This document shows, piece by piece, positions 6,907-15,043 of a stretch of DNA of 44,016 bases. The DNA comes from Thermoleophilia bacterium (GTDB taxonomy: Bacteria > Actinomycetota > Thermoleophilia > Miltoncostaeales > Miltoncostaeaceae): contig JAGQUM010000030.1 of NCBI GenBank assembly GCA_020438485.1, positions 1-44,016 on the forward strand, given 5' to 3'. How positions within the stretch are numbered: the stretch's first letter is position 1; every line of letters begins with the position of its first letter. Made by a program: the position numbers and the translations under genes. The notes below the pieces were generated by a model. That model saw only the letters and a program-made list of their open reading frames with translations, searched no databases and was not told where the DNA came from.

Positions 6907-8787
6907 TCAGCGCCCCGGCGGGGGCAGCGTGACCCTGAACGGCCGGCCGTCCAGCGTCCCGAACCCGGCCCGCTGGCGGATGTGCACGACGCCCCGTGAC
7001 GCCGCCGGGCCGGTGACCACCAGGTCGTGGGCGCGCCGGTCGCCGGACAGCGACACCTCGGCCGTGCCGGACACCGCGACGCCGGGCACGAACACGTAGC
7101 GCCGCAGCGTCAGGCGCAGCGCCCCGCCGCGCAGACGCACCAGTCCCGTGCCCCCGCGGGGTCCGGTGAAGGCCACGCCGCCCGCGGTGCGTCGCCCGCT
7201 GTTCATGGCGTTGCTGGCGTCGCGCAGGGTCAGGCGCACGGCCTGCACCGTGCGACCCGGCCGGCCGGGCAGACCGCGCACCGGGGCGACGGCTGCCAGC
7301 GACCGGGGAGGCACGGGCACGCGCCAGGGATCCAGCGCGGCCCGCCCGCACGCGGCGGCCGGGGTCCCGCCCGCGAGGAAGCGGGTCAGCGACCTGGTGA
7401 CGCATGCGTCACCTCGGGCCAGGATGCTGTGGCCGGCGCCGCGCAGCACCAGCACGCGCGCACCGGGGATCTGGTCGCGCACCCGCGCCGCGGCCTCGAG
7501 CGGTGTGCGCACGTCCTGGTCGCCGCCCAGGATCAGCGTCGGCACGGCGGGCAGCGGCGCGGCCGACAGCCGCCCCGAGCCCGACTCCGGCCACAGGACG
7601 CACAGGCTCGCCAGGGTGTCGCCGCGCCCCGGCCGGGGGAACGGCGCGAACGCCGACGCGGGCGCCCCGGCGAACGTGGCGTCGCGTGCGGCGATGCGCT
7701 GCGGGCCCGGCGTCGGCTCGGTCCACGGCAGCGGGGACTCGCCGCAGAGCGTGGTGGCCAGCAACGCCGTCGAGAACGCCTCCGGGCGGCTGGCACCGCG
7801 GTCGTCCGGCGTGCGTGCCAGCCGCCACAGCAGGCTGGAGTCGCCGTCGAGCGCCGCCCGCACCGCGGCGGGGAACGCGGCCCGCACGGGCGTCGCGAGG
7901 TCCCCGAGGCCGAACACGTCGAACAGCGCCCCGGGATGCCCGGGCCCGCCGAACACGGCGGGGCGGGCGACGCCGCGGGCGTCCACCCGCATCCCGGGCA
8001 CCCCTCGCCGGGTGAGGCGGGCCGACAGGCGCGCCACGTCGCGGGGCAGGCTCGTCGTGATCCCGCGGCACGCGCGCCCCGCGCACAGCGCGCGCAGGGC
8101 CCGGCGCGCGCCCGCGTACGAGTCGGGTTCCAGCAGCGTGGTCCCCTCGGGCGGCAGGGTCGAGTCGAGCACGAGCGCGGCGACGTTGCCGGGGTACGTC
8201 CGCGCGTACTGCTGCGCGACGAGCGTGCCGTACGAGACCCCCACCAGGGTCAGGCGGGGGGCGCCCAGCGCCACGCGCAGGTCCTCCAGGTCGGCCACGG
8301 AGTCGGCCGTGGTGAAGTGCGCGCGCCGCGGGCCCAGCTGCCGGGCGCAGCGGGCGGCGGCGAACGCCAGGTCGCCGGAGGTCTCCCCGCCGTCCAGGGC
8401 GCCGCATCGCAGCGCCGTGGGGCCCGTGCCCCGCTGGTCGAACGCCACCACCCGGTAGCGCGGCGCCGCCTGCGAGACGAGGCGCTCGAACGCGGCGGAG
8501 GGCGCGAGCGCGGCCTCCCCCGGGCCCCCGGCCAGCAACACGATGGTTCCCACGGGGGCGTCGGTCGCCGGCACCACGCGCACCGGCAGGCGCAGCGTTT
8601 CGCTGGGCGCCGCCCGGTCCAGCGGCACCGGAAGCGTCGCGCATCCCAGCGCGGGCAGGCCGGTGCACGGTGTCACGGCGAGCGGAGGGGGCTGGGCGGC
8701 GGCGGGCACGGCCGCCAGCGCAGCGGCGGCGGCGGCTGCGGCGCGGACGCGGCCGGCCGCGGCGGTGAGCATGGGCATCCGGGGCAT
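6907..8787 (-). CDS. secreted alpha/beta hydrolase, TAP-like peptidase family
   Basis: 626 residues. An N-terminal signal-like segment (Arg, then an Ala-rich core ending near AVPAAAQ) indicates export. The alpha/beta hydrolase core shows the oxyanion region LLAGGPGEA, the conserved FDQRGTG, the nucleophile elbow GVSYGT (Ser), the acid in GGDQDVRTP and the histidine in GAGHS, in the order of tripeptidyl aminopeptidase-like enzymes. Paired cysteines in the lid suggest disulfides. After the TAP-like C-terminal region there is an additional beta-rich domain of about 130 residues (from about SLAAVAPVRG to the end) with no family I recognise. ATG 8787 is chosen; a second ATG nine bases in is possible. 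It sits as a lone reverse gene between two forward operons, so its link to respiration is positional only. The substrate is unknown; it is probably peptides. Confidence 0.85.
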   Translation of the reverse strand: MPRMPMLTAAAGRVRAAAAAAAALAAVPAAAQPPPLAVTPCTGLPALGCATLPVPLDRAAPSETLRLPVRVVPATDAPVGTIVLLAGGPGEAALAPSAAFERLVSQAAPRYRVVAFDQRGTGPTALRCGALDGGETSGDLAFAAARCARQLGPRRAHFTTADSVADLEDLRVALGAPRLTLVGVSYGTLVAQQYARTYPGNVAALVLDSTLPPEGTTLLEPDSYAGARRALRALCAGRACRGITTSLPRDVARLSARLTRRGVPGMRVDARGVARPAVFGGPGHPGALFDVFGLGDLATPVRAAFPAAVRAALDGDSSLLWRLARTPDDRGASRPEAFSTALLATTLCGESPLPWTEPTPGPQRIAARDATFAGAPASAFAPFPRPGRGDTLASLCVLWPESGSGRLSAAPLPAVPTLILGGDQDVRTPLEAAARVRDQIPGARVLVLRGAGHSILARGDACVTRSLTRFLAGGTPAAACGRAALDPWRVPVPPRSLAAVAPVRGLPGRPGRTVQAVRLTLRDASNAMNSGRRTAGGVAFTGPRGGTGLVRLRGGALRLTLRRYVFVPGVAVSGTAEVSLSGDRRAHDLVVTGPAASRGVVHIRQRAGFGTLDGRPFRVTLPPPGR

Positions 8788-8893
8788 GGTAGACGGGAGC
8801 CGCGGCCCCCGAGGCCCGGCTGGGGCCGTCGCGCCCGCCCGAGAGGGACACTTGGCACGCGTTCCGGGACGTGGGCGGATAGGCTGTCTCTGG

Positions 8894-8899
8894 TTTACT
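8894..8899 (+). promoter_or_regulatory. candidate -10 box of qcrABC (TTTACT)
   Basis: TTTACT lies 54 bases before the qcrA GTG, leaving a short leader that contains the AGGAGG ribosome site at 8938-8943. TAGGCT at 8880-8885 is an alternative. Confidence 0.35.
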
Positions 8900-8953
8900 C
8901 GGGCGTGTGGCCCGCGTGGCCGCACTTCGACATGCACCAGGAGGTTCCAGACG

Positions 8954-9646
8954 GTGGCAGAAACGCAGGGCGACGGGGTTCCCCCCGACACGGGCGGCGT
9001 CTACGCCGGACCCCGCGCCATCGACCCGGTCTCTGAGGCGAACCACGACGACGACCCCAACTACGTCACGCGCACGAAGTTTCTGAGCGGCGTGGCGGTG
9101 GCGGGCGGCGCGGTGCTGACGGGCGCCATCCTGGTGCCCCTCGTGGGCTTCGCCGTCACCGACAGCGTGAAGGGCGAGGACGACGTCTGGGTCGACATCG
9201 GCCCCCTGTCCGACTTCCCGGACGGCCAGACCACGTCGCTCGCCATCTCCCAGCCCGCCGGGCTGCCCGAACGCCGCGTGTTCCTGCGCCGCAAGGACGG
9301 GGTCCTCATGGGCATCTGGAACCGGTGCGCGCACCTGGGCTGCCCCGTGAACTACTCGGCCGGTGGCGACACCTACGTCTGCCCGTGCCACGGCGGCGCG
9401 TACGACTCCGTGGGCCGCGTCACGGCCGGCCCGCCGCCCCGCCCCCTCGACCGCTTCGATGTGAAGCTCACGAAGGGCGGCAAACCGGGTGAGATCGCGG
9501 GCACGTGGGACCCCACCGGCGCACCGAAGGACGCGCACGTGCTTGTCGGCAAGGCCTTCTCGATCGACCCGGAGCAGCGGCCCTACCGCATCCACGGCCC
9601 CGGCGAAGAGGTCGAGGGCATCCTCAAGTACCTCTACCCGTTCTAG
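8954..9646 (+). CDS. qcrA: Rieske iron-sulfur subunit of menaquinol:cytochrome c reductase
   Basis: 230 residues. One transmembrane anchor (about 45-67) follows a charged N terminus, and the iron-sulfur domain lies outside the membrane. The 2Fe-2S ligands are C125-A-H127 with C130, and C143-P-C145-H146 followed by GGAYD. They bind the cluster that takes the first electron from menaquinol. It is smaller than the three-helix QcrA of Streptomyces or Mycobacterium and closer to the one-anchor Bacillus form. The GTG start has an AGGAGG site nine bases upstream, one of the few strong ribosome sites in the window. Followed by qcrB after a 42-base gap. Confidence 0.95.
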   Translation: MAETQGDGVPPDTGGVYAGPRAIDPVSEANHDDDPNYVTRTKFLSGVAVAGGAVLTGAILVPLVGFAVTDSVKGEDDVWVDIGPLSDFPDGQTTSLAISQPAGLPERRVFLRRKDGVLMGIWNRCAHLGCPVNYSAGGDTYVCPCHGGAYDSVGRVTAGPPPRPLDRFDVKLTKGGKPGEIAGTWDPTGAPKDAHVLVGKAFSIDPEQRPYRIHGPGEEVEGILKYLYPF

Positions 9647-9688
9647 GAACCGGCAGATGATCGAACGCATCCACCCAGGAGCACCCAG

Positions 9689-10519
9689 GTGACGACGAAG
9701 GACATCGGACCCAAGGGCCCGGCCGGCCAGGTCGCTGACGGGGCCGTCGACTACGTGGAAGACCGCACCGGCGCCAAGACGGGCATCAGCTGGTTCCTCT
9801 TCCGCAACATCCCGAAGGAGACGAGCTGGTTCCAGACGCTCGGCTTCGCGGCCATGGCCGTTTTCGGCCTGCAGGCCATCACGGGCATCGTGCTGGCCAT
9901 GTACTACAAGCCCGCGCCGGACGCGGCGTACGCCAGCATCCAGCACATCACCCACGACGTCACGTGGGGCTGGCTGGTGCGCGGCATGCACAAATGGGGC
10001 GCCACCGCCATGATCGTGCTGGTGTTCCTCCACATGGGCCGCGTCTTCCTGTTCGGGTCGTACAAATACCCGCGCGAGCTCACGTGGGTCACGGGCGCCA
10101 TCCTGCTCATCCTCACGATGTTCATGGGTCTCACCGGCTACCTGCTGGTGTGGGACGAGAAGGCGTACTGGGCCACCGTCGTGGCCATGAACATCACGGC
10201 CTCGGCGCCCATCCTGGGTCCGTTCGTCGCCGACATCATGCGTGCGGGCTCCGACATGAACCCCGACACCTTGTCCAGGTTCTATTCCATCCACATGCTC
10301 GTGATACCCGGCGGCATCGCGACGTTCATCGGGCTGCACATGTTCCTCGTCGCGAAGCTGGGCATCTCCGAGCCGCCGTGGTCCAAGCGCTCGTACAAGG
10401 CGCGCTATGAGGCCGAGGCGGCCGCCCGCGCGGCGGCCCGCGCGCGGGCCCCGCAGGGGCGCCGTGAGGTGACCGCCGCGCCCGCCGCGCCGGTTGCGAA
10501 CGCGGAGGTGGAGCGGTGA
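9689..10519 (+). CDS. qcrB: cytochrome b6-type subunit (N-terminal half of cytochrome b)
   Basis: 276 residues with about four transmembrane helices and two b-heme sites. The heme histidines are in GMHKWGATAMIVLVFLHMG (two His 14 apart) and IHMLVIPGGIATFIGLHM (two His 15 apart). The wider spacing of the second pair is the mark of cytochrome b6 rather than mitochondrial or typical actinobacterial cytochrome b. The protein ends after the fourth helix in a charged Ala/Arg tail of about 40 residues that is longer than in Bacillus QcrB. GTG 9689 has AGGAG eight bases upstream. Its stop overlaps the qcrC start by 4 bases, fitting the need for equal amounts of both halves of the b subunit. Confidence 0.95.
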   Translation: MTTKDIGPKGPAGQVADGAVDYVEDRTGAKTGISWFLFRNIPKETSWFQTLGFAAMAVFGLQAITGIVLAMYYKPAPDAAYASIQHITHDVTWGWLVRGMHKWGATAMIVLVFLHMGRVFLFGSYKYPRELTWVTGAILLILTMFMGLTGYLLVWDEKAYWATVVAMNITASAPILGPFVADIMRAGSDMNPDTLSRFYSIHMLVIPGGIATFIGLHMFLVAKLGISEPPWSKRSYKARYEAEAAARAAARARAPQGRREVTAAPAAPVANAEVER

Positions 10520-11268
10520 AGAAGGCACAGCAGGAGGCCTACAAGCGCGACTACGCGCAGGCCAAGAAGGAGGGGAAGCCGTTCTTCCCCTACGCCATCT
10601 ACAAGGACCACATCGTCGCGATCCTGTGCTTCGCCTGGATCATCGGCATGGCCATCTGGCACCGGGTCGAGGTGGGTAGGCCGATCTACGAGGCGACCAC
10701 CGACTTCGTGCCGCGGCCCGAGTGGTACTTCTTCTTCCTGTTCGAGTTGCTCAAGATCTTCAAGGGCGACAATTTCCTCACCCCGGTCATCATGGCCACG
10801 TTCATCGTCCCGAACGTGCTGATGGCGCTCCTGATCCTCACGCCGTTCATCGACCGTAGCCCCGAGCGGCGCATCGAGAAGCGTCCCTTCGCCATGGCCG
10901 TCGCGATCATCATCTTCACGTCGCTGGCGTGGCTGACCTACAAGGGCGCGACGTCGGAGGCCCCCGCGGCGGGCGCCCTCAAGTTCACACCCTCTGACGC
11001 CAACACGGAGATAGCGGCCCGCGTTATCAAGCAAGAGCCCTGCCTGAGCTGCCACGTCATCGGCGCCAGCGGTGGCTCTCTGGGCCCGAACCTGAACAAC
11101 ATCGGCAGCCAGGGCAAGGGTGTGCAGTGGCACATCGACCACCTGAAGAACCCCTCGTCCAAGGTGCCGGGGTCGGCCATGCCAGCGTTCGCGGCGCTGT
11201 CCGAACCCGACCTCAAGGCTCTGGCCACCGTCATGGACGGAATGGGCACGAAGTACAAGGTCGACTGA
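10516..11268 (+). CDS. qcrC: subunit IV fused to a c-type cytochrome
   Basis: 250 residues in two parts. Residues about 1-145 are the C-terminal half of cytochrome b (subunit IV): three helices and the quinol-site motif PEWYFF at 68-73. Residues 160-250 are a class I cytochrome c domain with heme motif CLSCH at 176-180, a GPNLNNIG loop and the probable methionine ligand in SAMPAF (Met222). Heme would be attached outside the membrane. This Rieske / b6 / IV-c arrangement is that of Bacillus QcrABC, not of Streptomyces or Mycobacterium, where b is one long chain and QcrC has two hemes. Last gene of the operon, followed by a strong hairpin. Confidence 0.95.
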   Translation: MKKAQQEAYKRDYAQAKKEGKPFFPYAIYKDHIVAILCFAWIIGMAIWHRVEVGRPIYEATTDFVPRPEWYFFFLFELLKIFKGDNFLTPVIMATFIVPNVLMALLILTPFIDRSPERRIEKRPFAMAVAIIIFTSLAWLTYKGATSEAPAAGALKFTPSDANTEIAARVIKQEPCLSCHVIGASGGSLGPNLNNIGSQGKGVQWHIDHLKNPSSKVPGSAMPAFAALSEPDLKALATVMDGMGTKYKVD

Positions 11269-11301
11269 GTCCGTCCGTCTGGTCGTCCGTCGGTGGTGCT
11301 G

Positions 11302-11331
11302 CGTGGGGCCCGGCTTCGTCCGGGCCCCACG
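11302..11331 (+). terminator. hairpin terminator of the qcr operon
   Basis: A perfect 12-bp stem (CGTGGGGCCCGG / CCGGGCCCCACG) around the loop CTTCGT, 33 bases after the qcrC stop. No run of T follows, as is common for terminators in high-GC actinobacteria. Confidence 0.75.
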
Positions 11332-11375
11332 TCGTTCCGGGGCCTGACGACAGACGGGCGCGGGCGGCCGGCGTC

Positions 11376-11381
11376 TAGCAT
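11376..11381 (+). promoter_or_regulatory. -10 box of the ubiX operon (TAGCAT), probably leaderless
   Basis: TAGCAT ends 6 bases before the ubiX GTG; there is no ribosome site. Confidence 0.5.
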
Positions 11382-11387
11382 GGGCCT

Positions 11388-12005
11388 GTGAAGCGGATCT
11401 TCCTGGGCGTGACCGGCGCGAGCGGCGCGGCGTACGCGGCCCGCGCTCTCGAGGCGCTCACCACCGCCGGCTGTCACGTGGGCCTGTGCGTGAGCGACGC
11501 GGGGGCCCACGTCATCAACCACGAGCTCCTCGGCGGAGGCCGGGAGGCCCCCGCCGACCCGGCCGGCGTCGTCGCCCGCTTCGCGGACACGCAGTCCCGC
11601 GCTCCGGGGGAGGTGAGCGTGCTGGGCCTCCACGACATGGTCGCGCCGTTCGCGTCGGGCTCGTCCCTGGCCCCCGGCGCGCTCATCTGCCCCTGCTCGG
11701 GCGCCACGCTCGGCCACATCGCGTCCGGCGCCGCGCAGAACCTCATCCATCGCTGTGCGGACGTGATGCTGAAGGAACGACGTACTCTGGTGCTGATGAC
11801 CCGCGAGACGCCCCTCAGCCTCATCCACATCGAGAACATGGCCGCCGTCACCCGGGCGGGCGCCACGGTCATGCCCGCCGCGCCCGGCTTCTACAACCTG
11901 CCGGCGTCCGTCGGCGACCTCGTCGACTTCATGGTCGCCAGGGCCCTCGACCACCTGGGCGTCGACAACCGCCTGACAGGGCGCTGGGGAGCGCGGGCCA
12001 CGTGA
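11388..12005 (+). CDS. ubiX: flavin prenyltransferase
   Basis: 205 residues. Adds a dimethylallyl group to FMN to make prenylated FMN, the cofactor that UbiD decarboxylases need. The family signature is intact: GVTGASGAAYAARALEAL at the N terminus, the FMN-binding CPCSGATLGHIASG, and LVLMTRETPLSLIHIENM near the end. Most family members have a related serine- or asparagine-containing loop where this one has CSGATLG. It is the expected partner of the UbiD at 5449-6891. The two lie in separate operons on either side of qcrABC. GTG 11388 is chosen for its closeness to the TAGCAT box. The stop overlaps the next start by 4 bases. Confidence 0.95.
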   Translation: MKRIFLGVTGASGAAYAARALEALTTAGCHVGLCVSDAGAHVINHELLGGGREAPADPAGVVARFADTQSRAPGEVSVLGLHDMVAPFASGSSLAPGALICPCSGATLGHIASGAAQNLIHRCADVMLKERRTLVLMTRETPLSLIHIENMAAVTRAGATVMPAAPGFYNLPASVGDLVDFMVARALDHLGVDNRLTGRWGARAT

Positions 12006-12727
12006 CGGATTCACGCACCGACCCCCTCTCGGGCACGCTGTCCGCCGCCGACGTGCGGGCGATGTTCGATCGCGTGGCGCGGCGGTACGACCTGCTGAAC
12101 CGGGTCATGACCGTGGGACTGGATGGGCGCTGGCGCGAGCGGGCGGCCGCCGCGGCCGACGTCTCGGCCGGCGGATCCGCGCTCGACGTGTGCTGCGGCA
12201 CCGGCGACCTGGCGCTGGCGCTGCACCGCCGGGTGACCGCGTCGGGCCGCGTCGCGGGCGTGGACTTCTCGGAGAACATGCTGGAGCTGGCACGGGCCAA
12301 GGCGTCGGCGGCCGAGGCGGACATCGCGTTCGTGCAGGGCGACGCGCTGGCGCTCCCGTTCGGCGACGGCGAGTTCGACGCGTCGACCGTCGCGTTCGGC
12401 ATCCGCAACGTCGCGGACCTCGACGGATGCCTACGCGAGATGGCGCGCGTCGTGCGCCCCGGCGGCAGGGTGGTGGTGCTTGAGATCACCATGCCCGCCA
12501 AGCTGCAGGCGTTCTACGGCGCCTGGTTCGATCGCCTGGTGCCCGTGATGGGTCGGGTGCTGGGCGACGACGGCGCCGCGTACGGCTACCTGCCGGCGTC
12601 CGTGAAGCGCTTCCCCGGTCCCCGGGACCTGGCATCCCGCATGGCCGGCGCGGGCCTCACCGACATCCGCTGGCGCCTGTTCGCGGCGGGGATCATCGCG
12701 CTGCATTACGCCCGGGTGCCGCGTTGA
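12002..12727 (+). CDS. ubiE: UbiE/MenG demethylmenaquinone methyltransferase
   Basis: 241 residues. Performs the last step of menaquinone synthesis, SAM-dependent C-methylation of the naphthoquinol ring. Family features in order are FDRVARRYDLLNRVMTVGLDGRWR, the SAM-binding LDVCCGTGDLA, VDFSENMLELAR, FGIRNV and the C-terminal YGYLPASVKRFPGP. All are typical of UbiE/MenG, with normal length. The GTG start overlaps the ubiX stop, and the TGA overlaps the TTG of the next gene. Confidence 0.95.
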   Translation: MTDSRTDPLSGTLSAADVRAMFDRVARRYDLLNRVMTVGLDGRWRERAAAAADVSAGGSALDVCCGTGDLALALHRRVTASGRVAGVDFSENMLELARAKASAAEADIAFVQGDALALPFGDGEFDASTVAFGIRNVADLDGCLREMARVVRPGGRVVVLEITMPAKLQAFYGAWFDRLVPVMGRVLGDDGAAYGYLPASVKRFPGPRDLASRMAGAGLTDIRWRLFAAGIIALHYARVPR

Positions 12728-13692
12728 GCTCGGCCGCCGTGCCGGAGGCCGCCGCCGAGCGGGCGCTGGAGGGTCTGGCGGCCACGGAGGGTCTGCTGGC
12801 CGACGTGGTTGGCCACGGGCCGCGCGCCGTCACCCGCCCGGCCGGGCAGACGCTGGCGGCGGGCGGCAAACGCCTGCGTCCTCTCCTGGTGTTCTGCAGC
12901 TCCCCCACCGAGCGACCCCTCGACGCCGACCTGGTTGCGGCGGCCGCCTCGGTGGAGCTGATCCACATGGCCACGCTCGTGCACGACGACATCCTGGACG
13001 CCGCGGACCTGCGCCGCGGCAGGCCCACGGTGGTGGCCGCGCACGGCGCGTCGCGGGCGGTGCAGGTGGGCGACTTCCTATTCGCCCGCGCGTTCTCTGT
13101 GCTGGCTCGCACCGGGAGCGCCGACGCGGTGCGGGTACTCGCCGCCACATCGCTGGACCTCTCCAACGGAGAGCTGCTTCAGGGGCGCGCCGGGCACGAC
13201 GTGGCGCTGACCGAGGACGCGTACCTCGAACGCTGCCGCATGAAGACGGCGTCGCTGTTCGCCGCCTCGTGCCGCCTCGGCTGCCTGCTGGGAGGAGCGT
13301 CCGCCGAGGTAGAGCGACGGCTGGCGCGGTTCGGCACGTCTGTCGGACTGGCGTTCCAGATCTTCGACGACATCCTCGACCTCACCGCGACCGCCGACGC
13401 CACGGGCAAGACCCGCGGCGCGGACCTGCGTGACGGCACCGTCACGCTGCCCATGATCCTGGCGATGCGGAACGAGCCGGGCCTCGCCGCCCGCATCCGC
13501 GACGCGCACCGTGGCGGAGACGTGGACGCGGTCTGCGCCGAGCTGGCCGCCCATCCCGGCACGGCCGCGGCCCGCGAGCGGGCGCTGGGCTTCATCGCCG
13601 ACGCGCGCGATGCCGTCGAGGCGCCCCTCGACGGCATCGATCCGCTGCCGCTCGCGGCGATCGCCGACGGCGTGGTGGACCGCTACTCGTGA
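12724..13692 (+). CDS. polyprenyl diphosphate synthase (menaquinone side chain)
   Basis: 322 residues. Elongates allylic diphosphates with isopentenyl diphosphate to make the isoprenoid tail. Both Asp-rich motifs are present: DDILD at 88-92 and DDILD at 215-219. So are the GGKRLRP substrate site (48-53), the RRGRPT loop, and the KTASLF and KTRGADL segments. Large residues needed for short-chain arrest are not obvious before the first motif, which fits a long-chain (hepta- to nonaprenyl) product. The position between ubiE and mqnA supports a menaquinone role. The TTG start overlaps the previous TGA (TTGA), an uncommon start but the only one that keeps the N-terminal helix. Confidence 0.93.
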   Translation: MSSAAVPEAAAERALEGLAATEGLLADVVGHGPRAVTRPAGQTLAAGGKRLRPLLVFCSSPTERPLDADLVAAAASVELIHMATLVHDDILDAADLRRGRPTVVAAHGASRAVQVGDFLFARAFSVLARTGSADAVRVLAATSLDLSNGELLQGRAGHDVALTEDAYLERCRMKTASLFAASCRLGCLLGGASAEVERRLARFGTSVGLAFQIFDDILDLTATADATGKTRGADLRDGTVTLPMILAMRNEPGLAARIRDAHRGGDVDAVCAELAAHPGTAAARERALGFIADARDAVEAPLDGIDPLPLAAIADGVVDRYS

Positions 13693-14228
13693 CGCGCGAC
13701 GGGCTGATCCGCCTTCTGGAGGGCCGCGACCCCCTGGAGGCCGTCCGGGCCTTCGGCATCCGGGCGCCCACGGCGGTGCGCGTCGCGGCCCCCGCGCAGG
13801 ACGGCCGGCTGGTGGACGCCGGCCGCGAGGGGGCCATCGACGACCACCGCGCCGCGCACTCCGGGGGACGGCGCAGCGAGGCCGTCGTGGCCTACGGCGA
13901 CGGCGTCCCATGCGCCGCCGTGGCCGACCGGCTGCTGGCCCTCGGCGAGCTGTCGCGCGAGACGGGGATGCTGGTCGCGGTAACGCCGGTGCCTTCCGAG
14001 GGATCGTCTGCACGCCCCGGCTCGTGGGGCGTGGAGGACCTCGTGGTGATCGCGGCCGCCCGGGGCGTCATCCCGGGCGCCGCCATCCGTCCGTCGTGGG
14101 AGACCCTCGGCGCCCCCGCGGCGCAGGTGGCCCTGGCGTTCGGCGCCACCGAGTGGGCCGTGCCCGAGGGCGACGACACGGACCTCGACCGGCTGGCGCG
14201 CGCGGCGGGCTGCGCGGTGACCCGATGA
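13689..14228 (+). CDS. MqnC/MqnE-like C-terminal domain without a radical-SAM cluster
   Basis: 179 residues. From residue about 78 on it follows the last third of the futalosine radical-SAM enzymes. RLLALGELSRETGMLVAV lines up with HLRRLRELQDETGGFRAF of the mqnC product in this window. VEDLVVIAAARGVIPG matches the family's DYLRMLAVARLYLDNF region, and RPSWETLGAPAAQVALAFGA lines up with QSSWVTQGLRIGQLALEFGC. The N-terminal 75 residues are short and contain no CxxxCxxC, so it cannot hold the SAM-cleaving cluster. It overlaps neighbours by 4 bases on both sides (GTGA in, ATGA out), so it is part of the menaquinone operon and under selection as an open frame. It could be a non-catalytic partner or scaffold for MqnA or a radical enzyme, or a shortened relic. 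The function is unknown. Confidence 0.7.
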   Translation: MTRDGLIRLLEGRDPLEAVRAFGIRAPTAVRVAAPAQDGRLVDAGREGAIDDHRAAHSGGRRSEAVVAYGDGVPCAAVADRLLALGELSRETGMLVAVTPVPSEGSSARPGSWGVEDLVVIAAARGVIPGAAIRPSWETLGAPAAQVALAFGATEWAVPEGDDTDLDRLARAAGCAVTR

Positions 14229-15028
14229 CCCGCCCCGGGCTGGCCGTAGGCCGCATCGCGGCGCTCAACATGTACCCGCTGTACCACCACCTGGAATCGG
14301 CTGCGGGCGACCGCTTCGCGTACACGGACGGGGTTCCGACCGCGCTCAACCGCGCGCTGCTGGGTGGCCGCATCCACGTGTCGGCCATGTCGTCCATCGA
14401 GTTCGCCCGCAATCACGACGCGCTGCGCCTGCTGCCGGTCGCGTCCATCACGGCGTCCGGCGCCGTCGACTCCATCGCGGTGTTCTCGCGGCGGCCGCTC
14501 GGCGACCTGGGCACCATCGCGATCACGCCCAACAGCGCGACGTCCGTGGCGCTGCTGCGCGTGCTGGTGGGTCCCGGGCCGCGCTTCGTGCCCCAGCGTG
14601 GCGAGCCGCGCGAGGCGCTGGGGCAGGCGGACGGTGTGCTGCTGATCGGCGACGAGGCCCTGCAGGCCCGCCGGTCGGGCCTCGCCCCCGTCGCCACCGA
14701 CCTGGGGGCGCTGTGGACCGAGCGCACCGGCCTGCCCATGGTGTTCGCCGTCTGGGCCGTGCGGCGCGACCTCGACCCGGCCCTCGACGCCGACGTCGAC
14801 ACGCTGGCGGGGCTGCTGGAGGACGCCCGCCGCGCGTACGACGCCGATCCGGAGGCGGTCGTGGCCGCCGCGGCCCGCCGGTTCCCGTTCCCCGCGCCGT
14901 ACGTGTCGACGTATCTGGCGCGGCTGAGCTACGGTTTCGGCAGCCGCGAGCGCGACGCGCTCGCGGCGTTCTACGACCGCGCCGTCGAGGCGGGCGAGCT
15001 CGCTCGCGTCCCCGCCCTCGCGGCCTGA
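14225..15028 (+). CDS. mqnA: chorismate dehydratase
   Basis: 267 residues, normal for MqnA. First step of the futalosine route: dehydrates chorismate to 3-[(1-carboxyvinyl)oxy]benzoate. The protein has the periplasmic-binding-protein-like fold of this family. Recognisable segments are RIAALNMYPLYHHL, DGVPTALNRALLGGRIHVSA followed by MSSIEFARN, ITPNSATSVALLRVL and DGVLLIGDEAL, and the C-terminal YLARLSYGF with helices. ATG overlaps the previous stop. mqnC follows after 15 bases, almost certainly on the same transcript. Confidence 0.95.
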   Translation: MTRPGLAVGRIAALNMYPLYHHLESAAGDRFAYTDGVPTALNRALLGGRIHVSAMSSIEFARNHDALRLLPVASITASGAVDSIAVFSRRPLGDLGTIAITPNSATSVALLRVLVGPGPRFVPQRGEPREALGQADGVLLIGDEALQARRSGLAPVATDLGALWTERTGLPMVFAVWAVRRDLDPALDADVDTLAGLLEDARRAYDADPEAVVAAAARRFPFPAPYVSTYLARLSYGFGSRERDALAAFYDRAVEAGELARVPALAA

Positions 15029-15043
15029 CACGGAACACCGCGC

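Noticed and set aside
6892-8953. Riboswitch or leader RNA before qcrA
   Set aside because: The 166-base spacer shows only a possible promoter and a ribosome site; no known riboswitch core is recognisable.
7409-10528. 1039-residue reverse frame across the hydrolase and qcr genes
   Set aside because: It is antisense or out of frame to genes with intact catalytic and heme motifs, and its sequence is low-complexity His/Arg/Gly.
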